Assembly (NCBI GenBank): GCA_016177865.1
Contig: JACOUJ010000196.1
Coordinates: 1-5,045, forward strand
Source: Candidatus Rokuibacteriota bacterium
GTDB taxonomy: Bacteria; Methylomirabilota; Methylomirabilia; Rokubacteriales; JACOUJ01
DNA length: 5,045 nt
Direction of reading: 5' to 3'
Under the pieces are notes generated by a model, which saw only the letters and a list, made by a program, of their open reading frames with translations, was not told the origin of the DNA and ran no database searches. Both the position numbers and the translations under genes were made by a program. Positions 1-5,045 of the stretch are shown here, one piece after another (position 1 is the stretch's first letter; every line of letters begins with the position of its first letter).

Positions 1-2
1 CA

Positions 3-50
3 TTCGCGAACCCCACTTCCTCCCCGCGAGTGGACTACTCGCGGAGCGAA
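3..50. other. Hairpin in non-coding left edge, identity unknown
   Basis: CCGCGAGT at 24-31 and ACTCGCGG at 37-44 form a perfect 8-bp stem around a 5-nt loop. TTCGC (3-7) and GCGAA (46-50) can pair outside it. I see no reading frame or start codon that makes 1-87 a convincing gene end. It could be the 3' part of a structured RNA or the tail of an upstream transcript that ends at the terminator just downstream. I compared it by eye with 5S rRNA, tRNA, tmRNA and 6S RNA consensus features and found no match. Confidence 0.3.
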
Positions 51-87
51 ATACGACGCAAATACTGACTTCGGTAGGGCGGTCGTT

Positions 88-118
88 GGGCGCCGGCTCT
101 TGCCGGTCGGCCCTTTTT
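88..118 (+). terminator. Intrinsic terminator of an upstream transcript
   Basis: GGGC (88-91) and CCGGC (93-97) pair with GCCGG (102-106) and GCCC (110-113). The fold has a TCTT loop and a small G/TCG internal loop, and T5 follows directly at 114-118. A GC-rich stem followed by a T run is the standard rho-independent form. It would end a transcript entering from the left and separate it from the promoter of the MEMO-family gene. Confidence 0.8.
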
Positions 119-122
119 AACA

Positions 123-151
123 TTGAACTCTTGAAGCTGTCAACAAATAAT
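123..151 (+). promoter_or_regulatory. Possible second, weaker upstream promoter
   Basis: TTGAAC (123-128, 4 of 6 to the -35 consensus) and AATAAT (146-151, 5 of 6 to the -10) are separated by 17 nt. The region is AT-rich, so such matches arise easily by chance. If used, it would give a leader of about 70 nt for the MEMO-family gene, still without a Shine-Dalgarno sequence near the start codon. Confidence 0.25.
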
Positions 152-162
152 TTGAACAATCT

Positions 163-183
163 GCAAAAGATGTATCTTCTTGC
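163..183. promoter_or_regulatory. Palindrome just upstream of the memo -35 box, operator candidate
   Basis: GCAA (163-166) plus AAGAT (167-171) are mirrored by ATCTT (174-178) and TTGC (180-183), with a 2-nt centre and one unpaired C at 179. All nine arm positions pair. It ends 4 nt before the TTGACA box at 188, where an activator or repressor dimer would be expected to sit. No specific regulator consensus is recognised, and a chance palindrome in AT-rich DNA remains possible. Confidence 0.3.
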
Positions 184-187
184 GGAA

Positions 188-217
188 TTGACACTTCTTC
201 TCTCGGGAGCATAAGAT
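188..217 (+). promoter_or_regulatory. Sigma70-type promoter of the MEMO-family gene
   Basis: A perfect TTGACA lies at 188-193. TAAGAT at 212-217 (4 of 6 to TATAAT) follows an 18-nt spacer, or ATAAGA at 211-216 follows a 17-nt spacer. The expected start of transcription, about 223-226, is only 4-7 nt before the ATG at 230, so this promoter would make a leaderless or nearly leaderless mRNA. It lies between the upstream terminator and the gene, the right place for a dedicated promoter. Confidence 0.6.
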
Positions 218-229
218 CACGGGTATCCC

Positions 230-1039
230 ATGGAGCGGATTCGCCTTCCGGCCGTTGCCGGCCAGTTCTATTCGGACAATCCTCAGGCCTTGAAGGCCGA
301 GGTGGCGGGCTGCCTCGAGGGGGAGGCCCGAAAGACTGACGCGCTCGCGATCGTCGTTCCTCACGCCGGCCTGATGTATTCCGGAATGGTCGCGGGGGCC
401 GTGTACTCTCGGGTCAATCTCCCGAGGACCGCGCTGCTCCTCGGCCCCAACCACTGGCGCCTCGGCGCCTCTGCGTCGGTGGCGGCCCGCGGGCGGTGGC
501 GGGTCCCGCTGGGAGAGGTCGCCATCGAGTCCGAACTGGCGAAGGCGTTGCTGATGGGGTCCAAGCTCCTAGAGGAGGACGAACGGGGGCACATCCGGGA
601 GCACTCGCTTGAGGTTCAGCTCCCGTTCCTCTCGTACCTCCGACCGGCGATCCGCATCGTGCCTGTGAGCCTTGCCGAGACCGAGCTCGGGTACTGCCGA
701 GAGATCGGGCAGGCCTGTGCGCGGGCGATCAAGTGCGCGGAGGCACCGGTCCTGCTCATCGCCTCGACGGACCTCAACCACTACGAGCCTCAGGCCGTCT
801 CGAATGAGAAGGACCGGATGGCCCTCGACGCCATCCTGGCCCTGGACCCCGAAGGACTTCACCGAACCGTTCGCCGGAATGAGATTTCGATGTGTGGCGT
901 GGGCCCAACTGTGGCCGCGCTCTACGCCCTTCAGGACCTCAGCGCTCGCCAGGCGGTGCTCGTCCGTTACATGACCTCGGGGGACGTGGACGGCCGAACG
1001 GAGCGCGTGGTGGGCTACGGCGGCCTAATCATCACGTAG
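230..1039 (+). CDS. amrB: MEMO1-family protein (AmmeMemoRadiSam system protein B)
   Basis: This 269-aa protein has the full length and the conserved blocks of the MEMO family, a LigB/extradiol-dioxygenase-like fold. The blocks are PAVAGQFY (7-14), VPHAGLMYSG (43-52), LGPNH (71-75), EHSLEVQLPFL (124-134), STDLNHYEP (179-187), MCGVGPT (221-227), YMTSGD (247-252) and VGYGG (261-265). His45, His75 and Cys222 align with the iron-binding His49/His81/Cys244 reported for human MEMO1. Bacterial members often occur with an AMMECR1 protein and a radical-SAM enzyme; neither is in the window, and the biochemical role is not established. The start is fixed by the family N terminus (xRxPAVAGQFY). No Shine-Dalgarno precedes it, and with the promoter at 188-217 the mRNA would be almost leaderless. 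The protein is soluble, with no signal peptide or membrane segment. The gene has its own promoter and is not part of the downstream operon. Family assignment is secure; the symbol is conventional. Confidence 0.95.
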   Translation: MERIRLPAVAGQFYSDNPQALKAEVAGCLEGEARKTDALAIVVPHAGLMYSGMVAGAVYSRVNLPRTALLLGPNHWRLGASASVAARGRWRVPLGEVAIESELAKALLMGSKLLEEDERGHIREHSLEVQLPFLSYLRPAIRIVPVSLAETELGYCREIGQACARAIKCAEAPVLLIASTDLNHYEPQAVSNEKDRMALDAILALDPEGLHRTVRRNEISMCGVGPTVAALYALQDLSARQAVLVRYMTSGDVDGRTERVVGYGGLIIT

Positions 1040-1162
1040 TGCCGGTCCAACTGACTTCGCCATACTTCGTTCTCAGTCGTCAGGCATCCTCATGTACCAA
1101 CCACGTACACTCCGGTGCCCTCCTCCCTCGGGCCTCGTCTGGCTCGTCATTTGGACCGGCAC
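1039..1162 (-). repeat. Structured 124-nt intergenic repeat, copy 1
   Basis: This stretch has perfect 12-nt terminal inverted repeats, GTGCCGGTCCAA (1039-1050) and TTGGACCGGCAC (1151-1162). The stem continues after one mismatch with TGAC/GTCA and then GCCA/TGGC (1059-1062/1140-1143). Inside lies a second hairpin: GGCA/TGCC (1083-1086/1116-1119), CC/GG, then TGTAC/GTACA (1093-1097/1105-1109) around a 7-nt loop. Copy 2 is at 4870-4993, with the same length and orientation. Over an 82-nt ungapped core (1065-1146) about 66 positions match by hand count, and most changes fall in stems. The - strand is chosen because apparent A/C mismatches (1082/1120, 1092/1110) become G-U pairs there. It starts on the last base of the memo stop codon and has no T run, so it is not an ordinary terminator. 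It carries no coding capacity and no transposase. Confidence 0.85.
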
Positions 1163-1177
1163 AAACGGGCAGGAAAC

Positions 1178-1207
1178 TTGACAGTTTTGCGCGTACCGCG
1201 CTATCAT
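1178..1207 (+). promoter_or_regulatory. Sigma70 promoter of the alaC-hom-thrC operon
   Basis: A perfect TTGACA (1178-1183) and TATCAT (1202-1207, 5 of 6 to TATAAT) are separated by 18 nt. It is the best promoter in the window and begins 15 nt after repeat copy 1. Transcription should start near 1214, giving a leader of about 95 nt before the GTG at 1309. The three downstream genes are tightly packed with no visible promoter between them, so it probably drives all three. Confidence 0.75.
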
Positions 1208-1213
1208 CTCAAA

Positions 1214-1308
1214 GGTGAGGCCGCCCTGGAGCGGCCCATTTCCATCTCTGCAATCAGGAGGCTTGGTCGCCGGACGTCTGAACGTTCGGCGTGGCGCTAG
1301 GAGGTCCC
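1214..1308 (+). promoter_or_regulatory. Structured 5' leader of the alaC-hom-thrC operon
   Basis: Two hairpins are visible. The first is a perfect 6-bp stem, GGCCGC (1219-1224) with GCGGCC (1231-1236), close to the predicted 5' end. The second is a 10-bp stem with one G-U pair and a CTGA loop, 1268-1277 with 1282-1291, directly before the ribosome binding site. An AGGAGG at 1256-1261 lies between them with no ATG, GTG or TTG at a usable distance (only a TTG 1 nt away). No T run follows either hairpin, so a transcription attenuator is not evident. I see no leader peptide rich in threonine, isoleucine or methionine codons, and no recognised SAM, T-box or lysine riboswitch. A role in translation control is possible but unproven. 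Confidence 0.4.
1299..1304 (+). promoter_or_regulatory. Ribosome binding site that sets the alaC start
   Basis: AGGAGG lies 4 nt before the GTG at 1309. This supports GTG 1309 over the in-frame GTG at 1291, which would place this Shine-Dalgarno inside the coding region. The family N terminus also begins at residue 1 of the 1309 reading. Confidence 0.75.
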
Positions 1309-2484
1309 GTGGAAGAGTTCCATCGAATCAAACGTCTGCCCCCGTATGTCTTCTCCATCGTCAATGATCTCAAGGTCAAGGCCAGGGCGAGGGGGGAGGA
1401 TATCATTGATCTCGGCATGGGGAACCCGGATCTTCCCACTCCGCCCCACATTGTGGGGAAACTCTGCGAAGCGGCGCGCAACCCGCGAAATCACCGCTAC
1501 TCGGCCTCGAAGGGCATTCGTCGCCTGCGGGTCGCCATCTGCGCCTGGTATCGTGAGCGCTACGGCGTGGAGCTCGATCCCGAGATGGAGGCCGTGGCCA
1601 CCATTGGCTCCAAGGAGGGGTTGGCCCACCTCGTCCTCGCCTTGATCCAGCCGGGAGACGCGGTCCTGGTCCCGAACCCCGCGTATCCCATTCACGCCTA
1701 CTCGGTAGTGATCGCCGACGGGGATCTCCGCTCGATCCCTCTCGTCCCCGGAGAGGAGTTCTTTGCCCGTCTCGAAGAGGCGGTGCGGATGGCGTGGCCC
1801 AAGCCGAAAGGGCTCATCCTCAACTTCCCTCACAACCCGACGACGCAGGTGGTGACGGAACCGGACTTCTTCGAGCGGGTGGTGGCCTTTGCCCGCGAGC
1901 ACCGCCTCTGGGTGATTCACGACTTCACCTATGCGGACCTCACCTTTGACGGCTACAAGGCCCCGAGCTTCCTCGCGGTCCCCGGCGCCAGGGAGGTGGG
2001 CGTCGAGTTCTTTACGCTTACCAAGTCCTACAACATGGCGGGGTGGCGTCTTGGCTTTGCCTGCGGCAATTCGAAGCTGATCGGCGCCCTGGCCCGGATC
2101 AAGTCGTACCTTGATTACGGCGTGTTCCAGCCGATTCAGATCGCGGGGATCGTCGCCCTGGAGGGGCCTCAGGCCTGCGTCGAGGAGACGAAGGAGATCT
2201 ACCGGAAGCGGCGAGACGTGTTGGTCACAGGGCTCAATCGTCTGGGGTGGAGCGTGGAGAGGCCCAAGGGGACGATGTTCGTCTGGGCCCCGATGCCGGA
2301 GGCATTCCGTGGGATCGGGTCCCTCGAGTTCGCCAAGCTCCTGGTCCAGGAGGCGAAAGTCGCGGTCTCCCCCGGGATCGGCTTCGGCGAATACGGGGAA
2401 GGGTTCGTCCGATTCGCTTTGGTGGAGAACGAGCAGAGGATCCGCCAAGCCCTCCGAGGGATCAAGGCCCTGGGCGGGCGGTGA
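1309..2484 (+). CDS. alaC: PLP-dependent aminotransferase, AlaC-type (glutamate-pyruvate)
   Basis: The 391-aa fold-type I (class I/II) aminotransferase closely resembles E. coli AlaC (YfdZ) along its whole length, from RIKRLPPYVF at the N terminus to SPGIGFGEYG and VRFALVEN near the C terminus. AlaC moves an amino group between glutamate and pyruvate, making alanine in the cytoplasm. Family residues are present: GMGNPD (36-41), GSKEGLAHL (100-108), NPAYP (123-127), Asn176 in NFPHNPTTQ, Asp205 and Tyr208 in HDFTYAD, Lys239 (PLP Schiff base) in TKSYNMAGWRLGF, and carboxylate-binding Arg247 and Arg368. The GTG at 1309 is chosen because of the AGGAGG at 1299 and the fit to the family N terminus; a GTG at 1291 would add six residues. 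It is the first gene of the operon with hom (17 nt after its stop) and thrC. That context leaves open a wider role, such as aspartate or another transamination feeding threonine synthesis; substrate choice cannot be read from sequence. Confidence 0.9.
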   Translation: MEEFHRIKRLPPYVFSIVNDLKVKARARGEDIIDLGMGNPDLPTPPHIVGKLCEAARNPRNHRYSASKGIRRLRVAICAWYRERYGVELDPEMEAVATIGSKEGLAHLVLALIQPGDAVLVPNPAYPIHAYSVVIADGDLRSIPLVPGEEFFARLEEAVRMAWPKPKGLILNFPHNPTTQVVTEPDFFERVVAFAREHRLWVIHDFTYADLTFDGYKAPSFLAVPGAREVGVEFFTLTKSYNMAGWRLGFACGNSKLIGALARIKSYLDYGVFQPIQIAGIVALEGPQACVEETKEIYRKRRDVLVTGLNRLGWSVERPKGTMFVWAPMPEAFRGIGSLEFAKLLVQEAKVAVSPGIGFGEYGEGFVRFALVENEQRIRQALRGIKALGGR

Positions 2485-2501
2485 CGTGAAACCGAGAATC
2501 C

Positions 2502-3818
2502 GTGAACGTCGTAATGAATGAAGTCAAACTCGGACTTCTTGGATGCGGGACGGTCGGGGCCGGGGTCCTCAAGATCTACCAGGCGAATCGGGCGGGACTC
2601 GAGGAACGGGCCGGATGCCCGATCGCCATCGCTGCCGTGGCCGATAAGGACCTTGAAACACCCCGGGAGGGACTCCGACTGGCGGACTGGCCCGTCACGA
2701 AGGATGCGGCCAAGGTCCTGGATGATCCAGGGGTGCAGGTGGTCATTGAGTTGGTGGGCGGTCTTGAGCCGGCGCGGACGTTTATCTTGCGGGCGCTTCA
2801 GTCAGGGAAGCATGTCGTCACGGCAAACAAGGCCCTCCTCGCCACTCACGGCGCGGAGCTCTTCGAAGCCGCGCGCGCGCACGGCGTCCTCCTTGGATTC
2901 GAGGCCGCCGTGGCGGGCGGGGTGCCCATCATCCGGTCGCTCAGGGACGGGCTGGCTGCCAATCGGATCCTCTCGATCTACGGGATCGTCAACGGCACGT
3001 CGAACTACATCCTGAGCAAGATGACGGACGAGGGCCGCCCATTCGCGGAGATCCTCAAGGAGGCCCAGGCCAAGGGATACGCCGAGGTCGATCCGACTCT
3101 GGATGTCGAAGGGATGGATTCGGCCCACAAGCTCCAGATCCTGGCCTCGCTCGCCTTTCGCACGCCGGTGGACTTGAAGGAGATCCATACCGAGGGGATT
3201 ACGCGAATCACGCCCGACGATCTGGCAAACGCGAGAGAGTTGGGATATCGGATCAAGCTGCTGGCCATCGCCAAGGCGGCGAACGGTGAGCTGGAGGTGC
3301 GGGTCCATCCCACGATGATTCCAGACGGCTCCCCGCTGGCCTCGGTCTCCGGGGTCTTCAACGCCATCTTTGTCTCGGGAGACGCGGTAGGGGACCAGAT
3401 GTTTTACGGTCGGGGGGCCGGGCAGATGCCTACGGCCTCCGCCGTCTGGAGTGACCTCATCGAGATCGCCCGGCGCCTCGCGGCCGGGCAAGGCGCGCTG
3501 CCTCAAGACTTGCCCCTGTGGACCGAAACATCATTGGCCCTCCGCCCCATGGAGGCGATCCGCTCCTCGTACTACCTCAGGGTGTCGGCCCTGGACAAGC
3601 CCGGGGTCCTCTCCCAGGTGGCGGGGATCCTGGGCCAGCACGAGATCTCCATCGCCTCCGTGATCCAAAAAGGGCGGGCCGCAGTGAGGGCGGTCCCTGT
3701 CGTGATGATGACCCACGAGGCGCTCGAGCGAGACATGCGGCGGGCGCTCCTTGAGATTGATCGCCTCCCGGTGGTCGCAGACCGCACCGTGATGATCCGC
3801 GTCGAAGAACCTCCATGA
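2502..3818 (+). CDS. hom: Homoserine dehydrogenase with C-terminal ACT domain
   Basis: The enzyme reduces L-aspartate 4-semialdehyde to L-homoserine with NAD(P)H, at the branch toward threonine and methionine. The 438 aa show a Rossmann nucleotide-binding domain, GLLGCGTVGAGV (11-22), ELVGG (83-87) and TANK (107-110, Lys110). The catalytic domain follows with EAAVAGGVPI (134-143), NGTSNYIL (164-171) and GYAEVDP (192-198, Glu195). Asp206 and Lys210 match the catalytic Asp/Lys pair of yeast Hom6, and YGRGAG is at 302-307. An ACT domain spans about 358-438 (YLRVSALDKPGVLSQVAGIL), typical of single-function Hom and usually the site of threonine feedback inhibition. Length is normal for this class. 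The start is uncertain: GTG 2502 has a weak GAGAA upstream, while ATG 2514 (residue 5) gives MNEVKLGLLG, closer to relatives, but has no Shine-Dalgarno. The stop overlaps the thrC start. Confidence 0.95.
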   Translation: MNVVMNEVKLGLLGCGTVGAGVLKIYQANRAGLEERAGCPIAIAAVADKDLETPREGLRLADWPVTKDAAKVLDDPGVQVVIELVGGLEPARTFILRALQSGKHVVTANKALLATHGAELFEAARAHGVLLGFEAAVAGGVPIIRSLRDGLAANRILSIYGIVNGTSNYILSKMTDEGRPFAEILKEAQAKGYAEVDPTLDVEGMDSAHKLQILASLAFRTPVDLKEIHTEGITRITPDDLANARELGYRIKLLAIAKAANGELEVRVHPTMIPDGSPLASVSGVFNAIFVSGDAVGDQMFYGRGAGQMPTASAVWSDLIEIARRLAAGQGALPQDLPLWTETSLALRPMEAIRSSYYLRVSALDKPGVLSQVAGILGQHEISIASVIQKGRAAVRAVPVVMMTHEALERDMRRALLEIDRLPVVADRTVMIRVEEPP

Positions 3819-4870
3819 ACTGGTCCGGCGTCATCGACCGCTACCGCAGCTTTCTCCCCGTCTCGGACCGGACGCCCGTGGTCACGTTGAATGAGGGGAA
3901 CACCCCCCTCCTCGCGGCGCCCCGCCTCGGCGAAGCTGTGGGCTCCGGTCTCCAGGTCTACTTAAAGTGCGAGGGGTTCAATCCGACCGGCTCGTTCAAA
4001 GACCGCGGGATGACCCTGGCCATTTCGAAGGCCCTCGAAGCCAAGGCGCGCGCCGTGATCTGCGCCTCCACGGGAAACACGTCCGCCTCCGCGGCCGCCT
4101 ATGCCGCTCGGGCCGGCCTTCGGGCCTTTGTCCTCGTTCCCCGGGGCGGGATCGCCCTCGGCAAGCTCTCCCAGGCCGCCATTCACGGGGCCGAGGTCCT
4201 GATGGTGGACGGGAGTTTTGATCAGGCGCTCACCCTGGTGAAAGAGATCGCCGAACGCCACCCCGTCACCCTGGTGAACTCGATCAATCCCTTTCGCCTC
4301 GAGGGGCAGAAGACCGCCGCCTTCGAGGTCGTGGACCAGCTTGGCCGCGCCCCCGACTATCATCTGATCCCCGTGGGAAACGCGGGGAATATCAGCGCCT
4401 ACTGGCAGGGGTACCGCGAGTATCATTTGGCGAAGCTGGGCCAGGCGCGTCCCAAGATGGTCGGGTTTCAGGCGGCGGGCGCGGCGCCCATCTACGAGAA
4501 CCGGGTGATCCACGAGCCGAAGACGATTGCGACCGCGATCAAGATTGGCAATCCCGCCAACTGGGCTCGCGCGACGGCCGCGCTCGAGGAGTCGGGCGGG
4601 TGGATTGAGGTGGTCACCGACGAGGAGATCCTCCACGCATATCGGCTGCTGGCGAGCGGTGAAGGGATCTTCATGGAGCCAGCCTCAGCGGCGGCCGTCG
4701 CGGGCCTTCTGAAGATGGCCAAGCAGGGGCGGTTCGAGCCCGGCTCGACGCTCGTCCTCACGTTAACGGGCCATGGCCTCAAGGATCCGGACACCGCCCT
4801 CGAGCATTCCTCCCGTCCCGTGACGGTTCCGCCGAAGCTGGATGCCCTCCTCTCTGCCCTCAGCCTCTAG
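3815..4870 (+). CDS. thrC: Threonine synthase
   Basis: This PLP enzyme of fold type II converts O-phospho-L-homoserine to L-threonine and phosphate, the last step of the pathway. The 351-aa length matches the short bacterial/archaeal form rather than the longer E. coli or plant forms. Visible motifs are EGNTPLL (27-33), NPTGSFKDRGM (56-66) with PLP-binding Lys62, ASTGNTSAS (84-92) with Asn88, the phosphate-cradling GNAGN (188-192), EPASAAA (288-294) and TGHGLKDP (318-325). The ATG overlaps the hom stop codon as ATGA and lacks a strong Shine-Dalgarno, so translational coupling to hom is likely. Homoserine kinase (thrB), which must supply the substrate, is absent from the window. The last base of the TAG stop is the first base of repeat copy 2. 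Confidence 0.96.
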   Translation: MNWSGVIDRYRSFLPVSDRTPVVTLNEGNTPLLAAPRLGEAVGSGLQVYLKCEGFNPTGSFKDRGMTLAISKALEAKARAVICASTGNTSASAAAYAARAGLRAFVLVPRGGIALGKLSQAAIHGAEVLMVDGSFDQALTLVKEIAERHPVTLVNSINPFRLEGQKTAAFEVVDQLGRAPDYHLIPVGNAGNISAYWQGYREYHLAKLGQARPKMVGFQAAGAAPIYENRVIHEPKTIATAIKIGNPANWARATAALEESGGWIEVVTDEEILHAYRLLASGEGIFMEPASAAAVAGLLKMAKQGRFEPGSTLVLTLTGHGLKDPDTALEHSSRPVTVPPKLDALLSALSL

Positions 4871-4993
4871 TGCCGTGGCGATAAGCGTCGCATCCCTGCG
4901 TTCTCAGTCGTCGCCAATCCTCACGTACCAACCACGTACGCTCCGGTTGGCTCCTCCCTTGGGCCTTGGGCTGCTCGCTTCTCACCACGACAC
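4870..4993 (-). repeat. Structured 124-nt intergenic repeat, copy 2
   Basis: The outer stem is 4870-4887 with 4976-4993, 15 of 18 positions paired on the + strand. Two of the three failures (4873/4990 and 4879/4984) are C/A on this strand and therefore G-U on the other. The inner hairpin is GCCAA/TTGGC (4913-4917/4947-4951), CC/GG (4919-4920/4945-4946) and CGTAC/GTACG (4924-4928/4936-4940) around the same 7-nt loop as copy 1. Stem sequences differ from copy 1 at both partners of several pairs, while GTTCTCAGTCGTC (4899-4912 region), the loop and CTCCTCCCT (4951-4959) are kept. It sits directly after thrC and may be the 3' structure of that operon, although no T run follows. Confidence 0.85.
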
Positions 4994-5045
4994 GAGTGGG
5001 TGTCAACACCAAGGTCGGACAGAGACATGCAGATATTGGGCGAAC
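4994..5045 (+). other. Right edge: short hairpin and possible start of a next gene
   Basis: GGTG (4999-5002) and CACC (5007-5010) can form a small 4-bp stem around TCAA. An ATG at 5027 opens a frame (M-Q-I-L-G-E) that runs off the window after 19 nt, with only a weak purine-rich GGACAGAG upstream. Six residues cannot identify a product or even show that the frame is real. Confidence 0.15.

Noticed and set aside
1..87. End of an rRNA, tRNA, tmRNA or 6S RNA gene at the left edge
   Set aside because: Only a hairpin and generic GC-rich sequence are present; conserved blocks of those RNAs are not seen.
1039..1162. Repeat copy 1 as a plain rho-independent terminator of memo
   Set aside because: There is no T run after the stem, and the conserved core with covarying stems is more elaborate than a terminator needs; it may still slow or end transcription incidentally.
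1291..1293. GTG 1291 as the aminotransferase start
   Set aside because: It lies in the base of the leader hairpin and before the AGGAGG at 1299; family N termini begin at the GTG at 1309.
892..1300. Short + strand open frames across the memo-alaC intergenic region (892-1218 and 1115-1300)
   Set aside because: They start inside memo or the repeat, cross the repeat and the operon promoter, have no ribosome site, and translate to composition typical of chance frames.
1214..1308. Threonine or methionine riboswitch or attenuator in the operon leader
   Set aside because: I could not match SAM, T-box or lysine riboswitch features, and there is neither a leader peptide rich in regulatory codons nor a T-tailed terminator.
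1297..2448. Long open frame (383 aa) on the - strand opposite the aminotransferase
   Set aside because: It is the antisense shadow of a gene with clear family motifs, with low-complexity Arg/Gly/Pro/His-rich composition and no recognisable domain.
2802..3506. Open frame (234 aa) on the - strand within hom
   Set aside because: It is a GC-rich antisense shadow; hom on the + strand has all catalytic motifs and an ACT domain.
3962..4636. Open frame (224 aa) on the - strand within thrC
   Set aside because: It is an antisense shadow of threonine synthase with no domain signal.
1039..4993. The repeats as ends of a composite transposon carrying alaC-hom-thrC
   Set aside because: Both copies are in direct orientation, diverged in stem sequence, and no transposase or target-site duplication is visible; the operon between them is ordinary core metabolism.

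Overview
This is a GC-rich bacterial window. All four complete genes lie on the + strand and belong to housekeeping or conserved families. It carries no phage, IS, CRISPR, tRNA or rRNA signature that I can see. The high GC, GTG starts, an E. coli AlaC-like aminotransferase beside hom and thrC, and a short structured intergenic repeat would suit an uncultivated soil or subsurface lineage such as Methylomirabilota/Rokubacteria or a deltaproteobacterial group. That placement is a weak inference, because nothing in the window is diagnostic.

Layout. Bases 1-118 are the non-coding tail of something upstream: a perfect 8-bp hairpin, then a good intrinsic terminator ending in T5. Bases 119-229 are AT-rich and hold a palindrome followed by a sigma70-type promoter whose predicted start site falls only a few bases before the first gene. 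That gene (230-1039) encodes a complete MEMO1-family protein, the 'B' component of the AmmeMemoRadiSam group. The intergenic stretch 1040-1308 holds repeat copy 1, a near-consensus promoter, and a leader of about 95 nt with two hairpins and two AGGAGG motifs.

That leader feeds an operon of alaC-like aminotransferase (1309-2484), homoserine dehydrogenase (2502-3818) and threonine synthase (3815-4870, ATGA overlap with hom). The last two genes make homoserine from aspartate semialdehyde and threonine from O-phosphohomoserine. The homoserine kinase, aspartokinase and aspartate-semialdehyde dehydrogenase of the pathway are not in the window. Repeat copy 2 follows thrC at once (4870-4993), and the last 50 bases may contain the first codons of another gene.

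The least ordinary content is the repeat. The two copies are each 124 nt, in the same orientation, and each begins exactly at the TAG stop codon of the gene before it. They share a conserved, unpaired-looking core, while their outer and inner stems differ in sequence and stay paired through compensating changes. Five positions that read as A/C mismatches on the + strand become G-U pairs on the - strand, and no pair shows the opposite bias. This points to selection for an RNA or single-strand fold of the - strand, antisense to the 3' ends of memo and thrC.
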